Shown here: in pieces, positions 18,398 to 28,808 of the stretch
Layout of the letters: each line of letters begins with the position of its first letter
How positions within the stretch are numbered: position 1 is the first letter of the stretch
Source of the DNA: Bacteroidales bacterium
GTDB taxonomy: Bacteria; Bacteroidota; Bacteroidia; Bacteroidales; UBA1402
Direction: 5' to 3'
NCBI GenBank assembly: GCA_017464285.1
Contig: JAFUDT010000003.1
Location: forward strand, 1 to 64,000
DNA: 64,000 nt
Program-made: the position numbers and the translations under genes
Notes under the pieces: generated by a model
Seen by the model: the letters and a program-made list of their open reading frames with translations, nothing else
The model's database searches: none
Told to the model about the DNA's origin: nothing

Positions 18398-18841
18398 ATG
18401 GCTAAGGAAATTGCCGGACAAATTAAACTGCAGATTAAGGGAGGAGCTGCAAACCCCTCTCCGCCAGTAGGCCCTGCTTTGGGTTCTAAGGGCGTCAACA
18501 TCATGGACTTTTGTAAGCAATTCAACGCCAGAACTCAGGACAAGGCCGGTAAAGTCTTGCCTGTTGTGATTACGTACTACACCGACAAGTCTTTCGACTT
18601 CATCGTCAAGACTCCTCCGGCAGCTGTCCAGCTGCTCGAGGCTGCCAAGCTGAAATCAGGCTCCGCAGAACCCAACCGTAAGAAAGTGGCTTCTGTTACC
18701 TGGGATCAGATCAAGGCGATTGCCGAAGACAAAATGTCCGACCTGAACTGCTTCACCGTCGAATCGGCCATGAGACTCGTAGCCGGTACGGCACGGAGCA
18801 TGGGGATCACAGTACAAGGAGAATTTCCCACTAACAATTAA
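18398..18841 (+). CDS. rplK: 50S ribosomal protein L11
   Basis: A 147-aa protein with the conserved N-terminus [20 protein letters not shown], the proline-rich hinge of L11, and the C-terminal rRNA-binding domain ending in the SMGI segment. L11 forms the stalk base of the large subunit, where elongation factors act. It is first in the rplK-rplA-rplJ-rplL set; rplA follows after 14 bp. Confidence 0.97.
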   Translation: MAKEIAGQIKLQIKGGAANPSPPVGPALGSKGVNIMDFCKQFNARTQDKAGKVLPVVITYYTDKSFDFIVKTPPAAVQLLEAAKLKSGSAEPNRKKVASVTWDQIKAIAEDKMSDLNCFTVESAMRLVAGTARSMGITVQGEFPTNN

Positions 18842-18855
18842 ATTGAACAACGAAG

Positions 18856-19551
18856 ATGAGTAAACTGACAAAAAATCAGAAGTTGGTCCAGGATAAGATT
18901 GAGGTGGGTAAAGTCTATACACTCAAGGAAGCATCCGCTTTGCTGAAGGAAATCACTTTCACCAAGTTCGACGCTTCTGTTGATATTGACGTTCGCCTTG
19001 GTGTGGATCCCAGAAAGGCCAACCAGATGGTACGTGGCGTTGTCTCGTTGCCTAACGGCACGGGCAAACAGGTCCGCGTGTTAGCTTTATGTACTCCGGA
19101 CAAAGAAGCTGAAGCTAAAGAAGCCGGAGCTGATTATGTAGGTCTGGACGAGTATATCGAAAAGATCAAAGGCGGTTGGACGGATGTGGATGTTATCATC
19201 ACAATGCCTTCCATTATGGGTAAAATCGGTGCTTTGGGACGTGTCTTGGGTCCGCGTGGCTTGATGCCTAACCCCAAGAGCGGCACAGTGACGATGGAAA
19301 TCGGCAAAGCAGTCAAGGAAGTCAAGCAGGGTAAGATCGACTTCAAGGTTGACAAGAGCGGTATCGTTCATACCTCAATCGGTAAAGTCTCCTTCACCCC
19401 CGAGCAGATTTACGGCAATGCCCGTGAGTTTGTACAGACTCTGATCAAGCTGAAACCTACCGTTGCCAAGGGCACTTATATCAAGAGCATTTATCTTTCA
19501 ACAACAATGAGTCGCGGTATCAAAGTTGACCCGAAGAGCATTGAAGAATAA
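18856..19551 (+). CDS. rplA: 50S ribosomal protein L1
   Basis: A 231-aa protein with the L1 signature [21 protein letters not shown]-like region in the middle (19218-19280) and the two-domain layout. L1 forms the mobile stalk that guides tRNA out of the E site; in many bacteria it also represses its own operon at the mRNA level, which I infer but cannot see here. Spacing is 14 bp from rplK and 11 bp to rplJ. Confidence 0.97.
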   Translation: MSKLTKNQKLVQDKIEVGKVYTLKEASALLKEITFTKFDASVDIDVRLGVDPRKANQMVRGVVSLPNGTGKQVRVLALCTPDKEAEAKEAGADYVGLDEYIEKIKGGWTDVDVIITMPSIMGKIGALGRVLGPRGLMPNPKSGTVTMEIGKAVKEVKQGKIDFKVDKSGIVHTSIGKVSFTPEQIYGNAREFVQTLIKLKPTVAKGTYIKSIYLSTTMSRGIKVDPKSIEE

Positions 19552-19562
19552 AACAAGTAATT

Positions 19563-20081
19563 ATGAAGAAGGAAGATAAAAGTGCTGTTGTTGCGTCAAT
19601 CGCATCATTGATTCAGGAGTATGCACATTTCTATGTGACCGACATCACCGCCCTGAATTCCGAGAAGACAAGTGCTTTGAGAAGGCGTTGCTTCAACGAC
19701 GGTATCAAGCTTGTTGTCGTCAAGAATACTCTGCTCAAGAAGGCTCTGGAGAGTCTGGAAGGCGATTTTACGGCACTTGATCCGGTGCTGAAAGGCAATA
19801 CTGCCCTGATGTTCTGCAACACGGGCAATGTGCCTGCCAAGCTGATCAAGGAAGTCGGCAAAGATGGTGTTCCAGCCTTGAAAGCCGCCTATGTAGAAGA
19901 GTGTTTCTATATTGGTTCCGACCAGTTGGAGACCTTGGTTCATGTCAAGAGCAAGAACGATCTTATCGCAGACGTTATTGCCCTGCTGCAATCCCCGGCC
20001 AAAAACGTGGTTTCTGCACTCCAAAGCGGAGGAACTCTTCTTCACGGTGTGTTGAAGACCCTCGGCGAGAGAGAAGCGTAG
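19563..20081 (+). CDS. rplJ: 50S ribosomal protein L10
   Basis: A 172-aa protein with the L10 N-terminal rRNA-binding region (KKEDKSAVVASIASLIQEYA) and the C-terminal helix that carries L7/L12 dimers. It anchors the stalk. It is 11 bp after rplA and 59 bp before rplL. Confidence 0.96.
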   Translation: MKKEDKSAVVASIASLIQEYAHFYVTDITALNSEKTSALRRRCFNDGIKLVVVKNTLLKKALESLEGDFTALDPVLKGNTALMFCNTGNVPAKLIKEVGKDGVPALKAAYVEECFYIGSDQLETLVHVKSKNDLIADVIALLQSPAKNVVSALQSGGTLLHGVLKTLGEREA

Positions 20082-20140
20082 GTCCGCCTACGATTTTATT
20101 CATAATCAAATTATTACAAACATCTTAATACATTACAAAA

Positions 20141-20518
20141 ATGGCAGATCTGAAAGCTTTTGCTGAACAATTAGTAAATTTGACCGTTAAGGAAGTGAAC
20201 GAACTTGCTACGATCCTGAAAGAAGAATATGGTATCGAACCCGCCGCAGCTGCTGTCGCTGTTGCCGCCGGTCCTGCTGCCGGTGCTGCTGAAGCTCCCG
20301 CTGAAAAGACTTCTTTCGACGTCGTTCTCAAGTCGGCCGGTGCTGCTAAGCTGGCTGTCGTCAAGGCTGTCAAGGAATCTTGCGGTCTCGGCCTGAAGGA
20401 AGCCAAAGACCTGGTTGATGCTGCTCCCTCTGTTCTGAAGGAAGGTGCTGCAAAAGACGAGGCTGAAGCTTTGAAGAAAGCCCTCGAAGAGGCAGGCGCA
20501 GAAATTGAACTTAAATAA
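20141..20518 (+). CDS. rplL: 50S ribosomal protein L7/L12
   Basis: A 125-aa acidic protein with the N-terminal dimerisation domain, an alanine/proline-rich hinge at about residues 37-52, and the C-terminal domain with [19 protein letters not shown] and [15 protein letters not shown] that binds elongation factors. A large hairpin between its stop codon and rpoB may tune expression of the polymerase genes. Confidence 0.97.
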   Translation: MADLKAFAEQLVNLTVKEVNELATILKEEYGIEPAAAAVAVAAGPAAGAAEAPAEKTSFDVVLKSAGAAKLAVVKAVKESCGLGLKEAKDLVDAAPSVLKEGAAKDEAEALKKALEEAGAEIELK

Positions 20519-20524
20519 AAGTAC

Positions 20525-20586
20525 TCACCTGGTTTACAGGTGACTAGGCTTAGAATCCCCGATACAAGGGGATTCTATGCCTTTTT
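20525..20586 (+). terminator. Double hairpin between rplL and rpoB (attenuator or processing site)
   Basis: A small hairpin (stem 20525-20531 with 20537-20543) is followed by a long one: stem 20546-20560 with 20568-20582, nine contiguous pairs at the top plus more below one mismatch, ending in TTTTT (20582-20586). It has the form of an intrinsic terminator but lies inside the rplL-rpoBC operon, 38 bp before the rpoB start, so partial termination or RNase cleavage is likely. Confidence 0.75.
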
Positions 20587-20623
20587 GTGTCTATATCTTT
20601 TTCAAGTTTCAAATCCCTCGATA

Positions 20624-23600
20624 ATGTCCTCAAATACACCGAATAAAAGAGTAAATTTTGCCTCCATTCAGAGCCCGATCAATTATCCGGACTTCCTGGA
20701 AGTGCAGTTGAAGTCATTCCAAGACTTTTTACAATTAGATACGCCCCCTGAAAAACGAAAAAACGAAGGATTGTACAAAGTATTCGCCGAGAGTTTTCCT
20801 ATTGCGGATACAAGGAATAATTTCGTCCTCGAATTTCTGGACTACTACATCGACTCGCCGCGCTACAGCCTCGAAGAGTGCATAGAAAGAGGCCTGACCT
20901 ATAGCGTGCCCCTCAAAGCCAAGTTGAAACTATACTGCACCGATCCCGATCACGAAGATTTCGAGACCAAGGTGCAGGATGTGTATCTCGGTGCCATCCC
21001 TTACATGACCCCCAAGGGAACCTTCGTCATCAACGGGGCCGAGCGTGTCATTGTCTCCCAGTTGCACCGTTCTCCCGGTGTCTTCTTCGGACAGAGCGTT
21101 CACGCCAACGGAACCAAGCTTTATTCGGCCCGTATCATCCCCTTCAAGGGCTCTTGGATCGAGTTTGCCACAGACATCAACAATGTCATGTACGCCTACA
21201 TCGACCGTAAGAAGAAACTGCCCGTTACCACGCTTCTGCGCGCCATCGGTTTCGAGTCCGACAAGGACATCCTCGAAATCTTCGACCTGGCCGAAGAAGT
21301 GAAGGTCTCCAAGGCCGGCCTCAAGCGCCTGGTAGGTCGCAAGCTGGCCGCACGTGTACTGAAAAGCTGGGTGGAGGACTTCGTTGACGAGGATACCGGC
21401 GAAGTGGTCTCCATTGAGCGTAATGAAGTGATCATCGATCGCGAGACGGTACTCGAGACCAGCCACATCGACGATATTATCGAGTCGGGTTCCCAGACTA
21501 TCCTGCTGCATCGCGAGCAGGAAGGCCGTTCGGACTACAGCATTATCTTCAACACCCTGCAGAAAGATCCGAGCAACTCTGAAAAAGAGGCGGTCAACTA
21601 CATTTACCGCCAGTTGCGTAATGCCGATCCTGCCGATGACGCCAGCGCCCGTGAAGTCATCCAGAACCTGTTCTTCTCGGACAAGCGCTACGACCTGGGC
21701 GATGTCGGCCGTTACCGTATCAACAAGAAACTCAATCAGGACACTGACATGGATATCCGCGTCCTGACCAAGGAGGACATTATCCATATCATCAATTACC
21801 TGATCGAACTGGTCAACTCCAATGCCGATGTCGACGACATCGACCATTTGAGCAACCGTCGCGTACGCACCGTAGGCGAGCAGCTGAATACCCAGTTCGG
21901 TATCGGTCTGGCCCGTATGGCCCGTACCATCCGCGACCGCATGAACGTCCGCGACAACGAAGTTTTCTATCCCGTCGACCTGATCAACGCCAAGACCATT
22001 TCGTCGGTCATCAACTCGTTCTTCGGCACCAACGCCCTGTCGCAGTTCATGGACCAGACCAACCCTCTGGCCGAAATGACCCACAAACGCCGTCTGTCGG
22101 CTCTCGGCCCCGGCGGTCTGTCGCGTGAGCGTGCCGGCTTCGAAGTTCGTGACGTACACTATACGCATTATGGCCGTCTTTGCCCGATCGAGACCCCGGA
22201 AGGTCCGAACATCGGTCTGATTTCATCACTCTGTGTCTATGCCAAGATCAACGATCTGGGCTTCATCGAGACCCCCTATCGTATCGTCGAAAATGGCAAG
22301 GTCAAGCTTGACGAGGTGGTTTACATGACTGCCGAGGAAGAGGAGAACAAGGTGGTGGCTCAGGGAAATGCACCGCTCAACGAAAAGGGCGAGTTCATCC
22401 GTAATCGCGTCAAGGCACGTCTGGAGGCCGATTTCCCGGTCGTCGAGCCTGGTGAGGTCAACCTCATGGACGTATCTCCCTCGCAGATCGCCTCCATTGC
22501 TGCCTCCCTGATTCCTTTCCTGGAGCACGACGATGCCAACCGTGCCCTGATGGGTTCGAACATGATGCGCCAGGCCGTGCCTCTGCTGCGGCCTGAGGCA
22601 CCGATAGTCGGTACCGGTCTGGAAGGTCAGATTATCCGCGACTCGAGGACCCAGCTCATGGCAGAAGGCGCCGGTGTCGTGGAATATGTCGATGCCACTA
22701 CCATCAAGATCCGTTACGACCGCACCGAAGATGAGGAATTCGTCAGCTTCGAAGATGCCGTCAAGACCTATCATATCACCAAGTTCCAGAAGACCAACCA
22801 GAGTACGACTATCGACCTGCGTCCTATCGTACGTACAGGAGATCGCGTGGAATACGGCCAGCTGCTTACCGAAGGTTTCGCCACCCAGAACGGCGAACTG
22901 GCCCTCGGCCGCAACCTGAAGGTGGCCTTCATGCCCTGGAAGGGTTACAACTACGAAGATGCCATCGTGCTGAACGAACGCATGGTCCGTGAAGATATCT
23001 TCACCTCGGTCCATGTCGATGAATATACTCTGGAGGTCCGCGAGACCAAGCGGGGCATGGAAGAACTCACTTCCGATATCCCCAATGTCAGTGAGGATGC
23101 CACCAAGGATTTGGACGAACATGGTATCATCCGTGTCGGTGCCCATGTCGAGCCCGGTGATATCCTGATCGGTAAGATCACCCCCAAAGGCGAATCCGAT
23201 CCTTCGCCCGAGGAAAAACTTCTGCGTGCCATCTTCGGCGACAAGGCCGGCGATGTGAAGGACGCTTCTCTGAAAGCTACGCCTTCCCTGCGTGGCGTGG
23301 TCATCGGTTCTCATCTCTACGAGAAAGCCCTCAAGACCCGCAAGAGCCATCTGGTCGACAAGGCTCGCATGCCGAAGATCGAAGAGGAGTTCGAAGCAGA
23401 AATGTCCCGCTTGCGGGAAATCCTGCTCAACAAGCTCTGGACCCTGCTTTCGGGCAGAACTTCTCAAGGTGTCAAGGACAATCTGGATGTGGAGCTTATC
23501 CCCAAGGGTGTGAAGTTCAATCAATCCAGGCTGTCGGAAATCAATTATTCTACAGTCCAGCTGAGCAAATGGACCTCCGATGCACATCGGAACGATATGG

Positions 23601-24430
23601 TCAGAGATCTCATCTCCAACTACCTTAAGAAGGTCAAGGAGCTCGATGCCAAGCTGAAACGTCAGAAATTCAATGAAACCATCGGCGACGAACTGCCCTC
23701 TGGTATCATCAAACTGGCAAAGATCTATGTGGCCAAGAAGCGCAAGATCCGTGTCGGTGACAAGATGGCCGGCCGCCATGGTAACAAGGGTATTGTCTCA
23801 CGTATTGTCCGTCAGGAGGATATGCCTTTCCTGGCCGACGGTACGCCAGTCGATATTGTGCTCAACCCGCTGGGTGTGCCTTCGCGTATGAACCTGGGAC
23901 AGATTTTCGAAACCGTTCTGGGCTGGGCCGGTAAGGAACTGGGTGTCAAGTTTGCCACTCCGATATTCGACGGTGCCAGTCTGGAGGATCTCGAAAAATG
24001 GGCCGACAAGGCCGGCGTCCCCCGCTACGGCAAGACCTATCTTTACGACGGCGGCACTGGTGAACGTTTTGACCAGCCTGCCACGGTGGGCGTCATCTAC
24101 ATGCTGAAGCTCGGCCACATGGTCGATGACAAGATGCATGCACGCTCCATCGGTCCGTATTCTCTCATCACGCAGCAGCCTCTGGGCGGTAAGGCCCAGT
24201 TCGGCGGCCAGCGTTTCGGAGAAATGGAAGTCTGGGCACTGGAAGCCTTCGGCGCTGCCCATATCCTGCAGGAAATCCTGACTATCAAGTCGGACGACGT
24301 GACGGGTCGCAGCAAGGCCTTCGAAGCTATTGTCAAGGGTGATCCGATGCCGCCTGCCGGCGTACCGGAATCTTTGAACGTGCTGGTTCACGAGCTGAGA
24401 GGCTTAGGCTTAAGTATTCACTGGGATTAA
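20624..24430 (+). CDS. rpoB: DNA-directed RNA polymerase subunit beta
   Basis: A 1268-aa beta subunit starting [16 protein letters not shown] longer in-frame start at 20540 lies within the attenuator hairpin and is rejected. The rifampicin-binding region reads [25 protein letters not shown]-type sequence near residue 490, with Asp, His and Ser at the usual resistance positions unchanged, so no resistance change is seen there. The [13 protein letters not shown] segment near the C-terminus that contacts the active centre is intact. With beta-prime it forms the catalytic core of RNA polymerase. rpoC follows after 24 bp. Confidence 0.97.
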   Translation: MSSNTPNKRVNFASIQSPINYPDFLEVQLKSFQDFLQLDTPPEKRKNEGLYKVFAESFPIADTRNNFVLEFLDYYIDSPRYSLEECIERGLTYSVPLKAKLKLYCTDPDHEDFETKVQDVYLGAIPYMTPKGTFVINGAERVIVSQLHRSPGVFFGQSVHANGTKLYSARIIPFKGSWIEFATDINNVMYAYIDRKKKLPVTTLLRAIGFESDKDILEIFDLAEEVKVSKAGLKRLVGRKLAARVLKSWVEDFVDEDTGEVVSIERNEVIIDRETVLETSHIDDIIESGSQTILLHREQEGRSDYSIIFNTLQKDPSNSEKEAVNYIYRQLRNADPADDASAREVIQNLFFSDKRYDLGDVGRYRINKKLNQDTDMDIRVLTKEDIIHIINYLIELVNSNADVDDIDHLSNRRVRTVGEQLNTQFGIGLARMARTIRDRMNVRDNEVFYPVDLINAKTISSVINSFFGTNALSQFMDQTNPLAEMTHKRRLSALGPGGLSRERAGFEVRDVHYTHYGRLCPIETPEGPNIGLISSLCVYAKINDLGFIETPYRIVENGKVKLDEVVYMTAEEEENKVVAQGNAPLNEKGEFIRNRVKARLEADFPVVEPGEVNLMDVSPSQIASIAASLIPFLEHDDANRALMGSNMMRQAVPLLRPEAPIVGTGLEGQIIRDSRTQLMAEGAGVVEYVDATTIKIRYDRTEDEEFVSFEDAVKTYHITKFQKTNQSTTIDLRPIVRTGDRVEYGQLLTEGFATQNGELALGRNLKVAFMPWKGYNYEDAIVLNERMVREDIFTSVHVDEYTLEVRETKRGMEELTSDIPNVSEDATKDLDEHGIIRVGAHVEPGDILIGKITPKGESDPSPEEKLLRAIFGDKAGDVKDASLKATPSLRGVVIGSHLYEKALKTRKSHLVDKARMPKIEEEFEAEMSRLREILLNKLWTLLSGRTSQGVKDNLDVELIPKGVKFNQSRLSEINYSTVQLSKWTSDAHRNDMVRDLISNYLKKVKELDAKLKRQKFNETIGDELPSGIIKLAKIYVAKKRKIRVGDKMAGRHGNKGIVSRIVRQEDMPFLADGTPVDIVLNPLGVPSRMNLGQIFETVLGWAGKELGVKFATPIFDGASLEDLEKWADKAGVPRYGKTYLYDGGTGERFDQPATVGVIYMLKLGHMVDDKMHARSIGPYSLITQQPLGGKAQFGGQRFGEMEVWALEAFGAAHILQEILTIKSDDVTGRSKAFEAIVKGDPMPPAGVPESLNVLVHELRGLGLSIHWD

Positions 24431-24454
24431 TTAACGACAATATTACTACACCAT

Positions 24455-27400
24455 ATGGCTTTTAAGAAAGATATCAAAACAGGCGGTAATTTCACCAAGA
24501 TTACCATCGGTCTGGCTTCTCCCGACGAAATCAAGTCCATGTCGAAAGGGGAGGTCCTCAAGCCCGAAACCATCAATTACCGCACCTATAAGCCCGAACG
24601 TGACGGTCTGTTCTGCGAGCGCATCTTCGGTCCGGTAAAAGACTATGAATGTCATTGCGGCAAATACAAACGTATCCGCTACAAAGGCATTGTCTGCGAC
24701 CGTTGCGGCGTAGAAGTCACCGAGAAGAAGGTCCGCCGTGAGCGTATGGGCCACATCCAGCTGGTTGTGCCTGTAGCCCATATCTGGTACTTCCGCTCTC
24801 TGCCCAACAAGATCGGGTATCTGCTGGGACTGCCTACCAAAAAACTGAATGCTGTCATCTATTACGAACGTTATATTGTCATCCAGCCCGGTATTCTGGG
24901 TCAGGGAGAGGAACCGGTCCATGCCGGAGATCTGCTGCTCGAAGAGGAGTACCTGGCACTGATGGAGAAGCTGCCTCGCGAGAACCAGTACCTCGACGAC
25001 AAGGATCCCGACAAGTTCATCGCCAAGATGGGGGCCGAGGCCATCCAGGATATGCTGCAGCGCGTCGATCTGGACGAACTTTCCTACGAATTGCGTGACC
25101 GCGCCGGCAAAGAGACTTCCGTACAGCGTAAAAACGAGGCGCTCAAGCGCCTGCAGGTCGTCGAAGCCTTCCGTATGGCCAAAGACACCAGCAAGCCCGA
25201 ATGGATGATCCTCAATGTCATTCCGGTCATCCCTCCCGAACTGCGCCCGCTCGTACCGCTCGACGGCGGCCGTTTTGCCACGACGGATGTCAACGACCTC
25301 TACCGTCGTGTCATCATCCGCAACAACCGTCTGAAAAAGCTTATCGAAATCAAGGCTCCCGAAGTCATCCTGCGTAACGAGAAGCGCATGCTGCAGGAGG
25401 CCGTCGATTCACTGTTCGACAACTCGCGCAAGGCCAGCGCCGTCAAGACCGACTCGAACCGTCCGCTCAAGTCCTTGTCCGACTCGCTCAAGGGCAAACA
25501 GGGACGTTTCCGTCAGAACCTGCTGGGTAAGCGTGTGGACTATTCGGCCCGTTCGGTTATCGTGGTCGGTCCCGAACTGCAGATGCATGAATGCGGTCTG
25601 CCCAAGGATATGGCCGCCGAACTCTACAAGCCGTTCATTATCCGCAAACTCATCGAAAGGGGTATTGTCAAGACCGTCAAGTCGGCCAAGAAGATCGTCG
25701 ACCGTAAGGATCCGGTGGTCTGGGACATCCTCGAATATGTCATGAAGGGTCACCCCGTTCTGTTGAACCGTGCCCCGACATTGCATCGTCTGGGTATCCA
25801 GGCATTCCAGCCCAAGATGATCGAGGGTAAGGCCATCCAGTTGCATCCGCTGGCATGTACGGCATTCAACGCCGACTTCGACGGTGACCAGATGGCTGTC
25901 CACCTCCCCCTGGGTAACGAGGCTATCGCCGAGGCTCAGCTGCTGATGCTGGCTTCGCACAATATCCTCAATCCGAGTAACGGTTCGCCGATCACTGTTC
26001 CTTCGCAGGATATGGTACTGGGTCTGTATTACATCACCAAGGAACGCTCCGGCGTCAAGGGTGAGGGTCTGGTCTTCTATTCTCCGGAAGAGGCGAAAAT
26101 TGCCTTGAACGAAGGTCGTGCCGACATGCACGCCAAAGTCAAGGTCCGCATCAACGGCGAACTCATCGATACGACCATCGGCCGTATCATTGCCAACGAA
26201 TTTGTGCCCGAGGAAGTCGGCTTTGTCAATAAGCTGCTCTCCAAGAAAGAGCTGCGCAATATCATCTCCGACGTGATTGCCAAGTGCGGTGTGGCCCGTA
26301 CGGCTCAGTTCCTGGACGATATCAAGAACCTGGGTTACCGCATGGCCTTCGAAGGAGGTCTGTCCTTCAACCTGTCCGATGTGATCATCCCCAAGGAGAA
26401 GGCACAGCTCGTACAAGAAGGACACGATGCCGTCGAAGCTATCTCTGACGAGTACAAGATGGGTCTGATCACCAACAATGAGCGCTACAACAAGGTCATT
26501 GATGTTTGGACCGATGTCAACAAGAAACTCTCCGAAATTCTGATCCAGCAGCTGGCCGAGGACGACCAGGGATTCAACTCTGTCTACATGATGATGGATT
26601 CCGGTGCCCGTGGTTCGAAAGAGCAGATCCGTCAGCTTTCCGGTATGCGTGGTCTGATGAACAAGCCGCAGAAGTCAGCTTCCGAAGGAGCCCAGATTAT
26701 CGAGAACCCGATTCTGGCCAACTTCAAGGAGGGGCTGTCCGTGCTGGAATACTTCATCTCTACTCACGGTGCCCGTAAGTCATTGTCCGATACAGCCCTT
26801 AAGACGGCCGATGCCGGTTATCTGACCCGTCGTCTGGTCGATGTCTCCCATGATGTCATCATCAACGAGGAAGACTGCGGTACGTTGCGTGGCTTGACGG
26901 CCATGGGTGTGAAGGGCGTATGCACGCTTTACGAACGTATCCTGGGCCGTGTCTCTGTACACGATATCTACAATCCTGAAAATCCCGAAGAGCTTATCGT
27001 GGCTGCCGGCGAGCAGATCACCGAGCCCATTGCCGAGAGAATTCAGAACTCGACCATCGACCGTGTCGAGATCCGCTCGGTGCTCACATGCGAATCCCGC
27101 AAGGGCGTCTGTGCCAAGTGCTATGGCCGCAATCTGGCCACAGGCCGCATGGTTCAGAAGGGAGAGGCTGTCGGTGTCATTGCCGCCCAGTCTATCGGTG
27201 AACCCGGTACTCAGCTGACACTGCGTACCTTCCACGCCGGTGGTGTAGCCAAGAGCGACACGGTGGCTTCCGATTTGAAGGCTCCTTACGACTGCGATGT
27301 CTATATTGACGAACTTCATACCGTTCCTTCGGCGGACGATCCCAACGCCCAGATTGTTGTCGGCCGTTATGGCGAAATCCGCCTGATCGATCCCCAGACC

Positions 27401-28711
27401 AATACGGTCACCACTCACCAGCTGTCCTACGGCTCCAAACTGTATGTCAAGCCCGGTGACAAGGTAAAACAGGGAACGCTCATCTGCGAGTGGGACAACT
27501 ACAATGCCGTCATCATCTGCGAAGAGTCCGGTCGTCTGCAGTTCGACACCATCGAAGACGGTGTTACCTTCCAGACCTACGTCGATGATACGACCAAGGT
27601 CAAGGACAAGATCATCATCGAACCCAAGGACCGTTCCAAAGTGCCCGCCATCCATATCCTGGATGCCAACGGCGAGCGTGTCCACTCTTATAACCTGCCT
27701 GCAGGCGCTCACCTGCTCAAGGAGGACGGAGAAAAGATCGAGGCCGGTCAGATACTGGTCAAGATTCCGCGTGCGGTAGCCAAGTCGGGTGATATCACCG
27801 GCGGTCTTCCCCGTGTTACTGAACTCTTTGAAGCCCGTAATCCGTCGAACCCCGCTGTGGTCTCTGAAATTGACGGTGATGTCATCGAGTTGGGACGTAT
27901 CAAACGTGGTAACCGTGAAATCGTCATCCAGTCCAAGACCGGAGATATCAAGAAATATCTGGTACCTCTGTCCAAGCAGGTGCTGGTTCAGGTCAACGAC
28001 TTTGTCCGTGCCGGCACGCCGCTGTCCGACGGTGTGGTCACTCCGGCCGACATCCTGGCCATCAAGGGCCCGACGGCTGTCCAGGAATACATCGTCAACG
28101 AGGTTAAGAACGTCTATCGTCTGCAGGATGTGAAGATCAACGACAAGCACTTTGAGGTCATTGTGCGTCAGATGATGCGCAAGGTCGAGATTGTCGATGC
28201 CGGCGATACCCGTTTCCTAGAACAGCAGGAAGTTGACAAGAACGAATTCATGGAGGAGAACGACCGCATCTGGGGCAAGAAAGTTGTCGTCGATGCCGGT
28301 GATTCCCAGAACATGAAGCCCGGTATGATTGTCACTGCCCGCAAACTGCGCGATGAGAACTCCAGTCTGAAACGTCGCGACCTGAAACTCGTCACCGTAC
28401 GTGACGTGGTTCCGGCCACTTCGAATCAGATCCTGCAGGGTATCACCCGCGCCGCTCTGCAAACCAGTAGCTTCATGTCGGCAGCCTCCTTCCAGGAGAC
28501 AACCAAGGTCCTCAACGAGGCCGCTATCCAGGGCAAGGTCGATTATCTGGAAGGCATGAAGGAAAATGTCATCACGGGTAACCTGATTCCTGCCGGTACC
28601 GGACAGCGTGAGTTTGACAAACTCATTGTCGGTTCCAAGGAAGAATTTGAGCGCATGGAGTCCGATCAGCAGGCTGCTGCCGAGACCGAGGAAACAACCG
28701 AAGCTGAATAG
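24455..28711 (+). CDS. rpoC: DNA-directed RNA polymerase subunit beta-prime
   Basis: A 1418-aa protein with the N-terminal zinc site ([13 protein letters not shown] then CDRCGVEV), the catalytic [12 protein letters not shown] motif that binds the two magnesium ions (about residue 470), the trigger loop region ([16 protein letters not shown]) and a second zinc site near [13 protein letters not shown]. The acidic glutamate-rich tail is common in Bacteroidota. A strong terminator follows; the genes for S12, S7 and EF-G that often come soon after are not here. Confidence 0.97.
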   Translation: MAFKKDIKTGGNFTKITIGLASPDEIKSMSKGEVLKPETINYRTYKPERDGLFCERIFGPVKDYECHCGKYKRIRYKGIVCDRCGVEVTEKKVRRERMGHIQLVVPVAHIWYFRSLPNKIGYLLGLPTKKLNAVIYYERYIVIQPGILGQGEEPVHAGDLLLEEEYLALMEKLPRENQYLDDKDPDKFIAKMGAEAIQDMLQRVDLDELSYELRDRAGKETSVQRKNEALKRLQVVEAFRMAKDTSKPEWMILNVIPVIPPELRPLVPLDGGRFATTDVNDLYRRVIIRNNRLKKLIEIKAPEVILRNEKRMLQEAVDSLFDNSRKASAVKTDSNRPLKSLSDSLKGKQGRFRQNLLGKRVDYSARSVIVVGPELQMHECGLPKDMAAELYKPFIIRKLIERGIVKTVKSAKKIVDRKDPVVWDILEYVMKGHPVLLNRAPTLHRLGIQAFQPKMIEGKAIQLHPLACTAFNADFDGDQMAVHLPLGNEAIAEAQLLMLASHNILNPSNGSPITVPSQDMVLGLYYITKERSGVKGEGLVFYSPEEAKIALNEGRADMHAKVKVRINGELIDTTIGRIIANEFVPEEVGFVNKLLSKKELRNIISDVIAKCGVARTAQFLDDIKNLGYRMAFEGGLSFNLSDVIIPKEKAQLVQEGHDAVEAISDEYKMGLITNNERYNKVIDVWTDVNKKLSEILIQQLAEDDQGFNSVYMMMDSGARGSKEQIRQLSGMRGLMNKPQKSASEGAQIIENPILANFKEGLSVLEYFISTHGARKSLSDTALKTADAGYLTRRLVDVSHDVIINEEDCGTLRGLTAMGVKGVCTLYERILGRVSVHDIYNPENPEELIVAAGEQITEPIAERIQNSTIDRVEIRSVLTCESRKGVCAKCYGRNLATGRMVQKGEAVGVIAAQSIGEPGTQLTLRTFHAGGVAKSDTVASDLKAPYDCDVYIDELHTVPSADDPNAQIVVGRYGEIRLIDPQTNTVTTHQLSYGSKLYVKPGDKVKQGTLICEWDNYNAVIICEESGRLQFDTIEDGVTFQTYVDDTTKVKDKIIIEPKDRSKVPAIHILDANGERVHSYNLPAGAHLLKEDGEKIEAGQILVKIPRAVAKSGDITGGLPRVTELFEARNPSNPAVVSEIDGDVIELGRIKRGNREIVIQSKTGDIKKYLVPLSKQVLVQVNDFVRAGTPLSDGVVTPADILAIKGPTAVQEYIVNEVKNVYRLQDVKINDKHFEVIVRQMMRKVEIVDAGDTRFLEQQEVDKNEFMEENDRIWGKKVVVDAGDSQNMKPGMIVTARKLRDENSSLKRRDLKLVTVRDVVPATSNQILQGITRAALQTSSFMSAASFQETTKVLNEAAIQGKVDYLEGMKENVITGNLIPAGTGQREFDKLIVGSKEEFERMESDQQAAAETEETTEAE

Positions 28712-28755
28712 TCTCAGAGAGGATATTAATAAGTACTTCGAACCATAATCAAACG

Positions 28756-28793
28756 AAGAGGCCGTCGGTGCAGACCGACGGCCTCTTTATTTT
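28756..28793 (+). terminator. Terminator of the rpoBC operon, probably bidirectional
   Basis: A 12-bp GC-rich perfect stem (28758-28769 with 28774-28785), a 4-nt loop, flanking A/T tracts and TTTATTTT downstream. It lies between rpoC and a convergent minus-strand gene, so it may stop transcription from both sides. Confidence 0.92.
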
Positions 28794-28808
28794 CCCCCGC
28801 GGAAAGGT

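Noticed and set aside
20624-24430. Possible rifampicin resistance change in rpoB
   Set aside because: The Asp, His and Ser residues at the usual resistance positions are those of sensitive polymerases.
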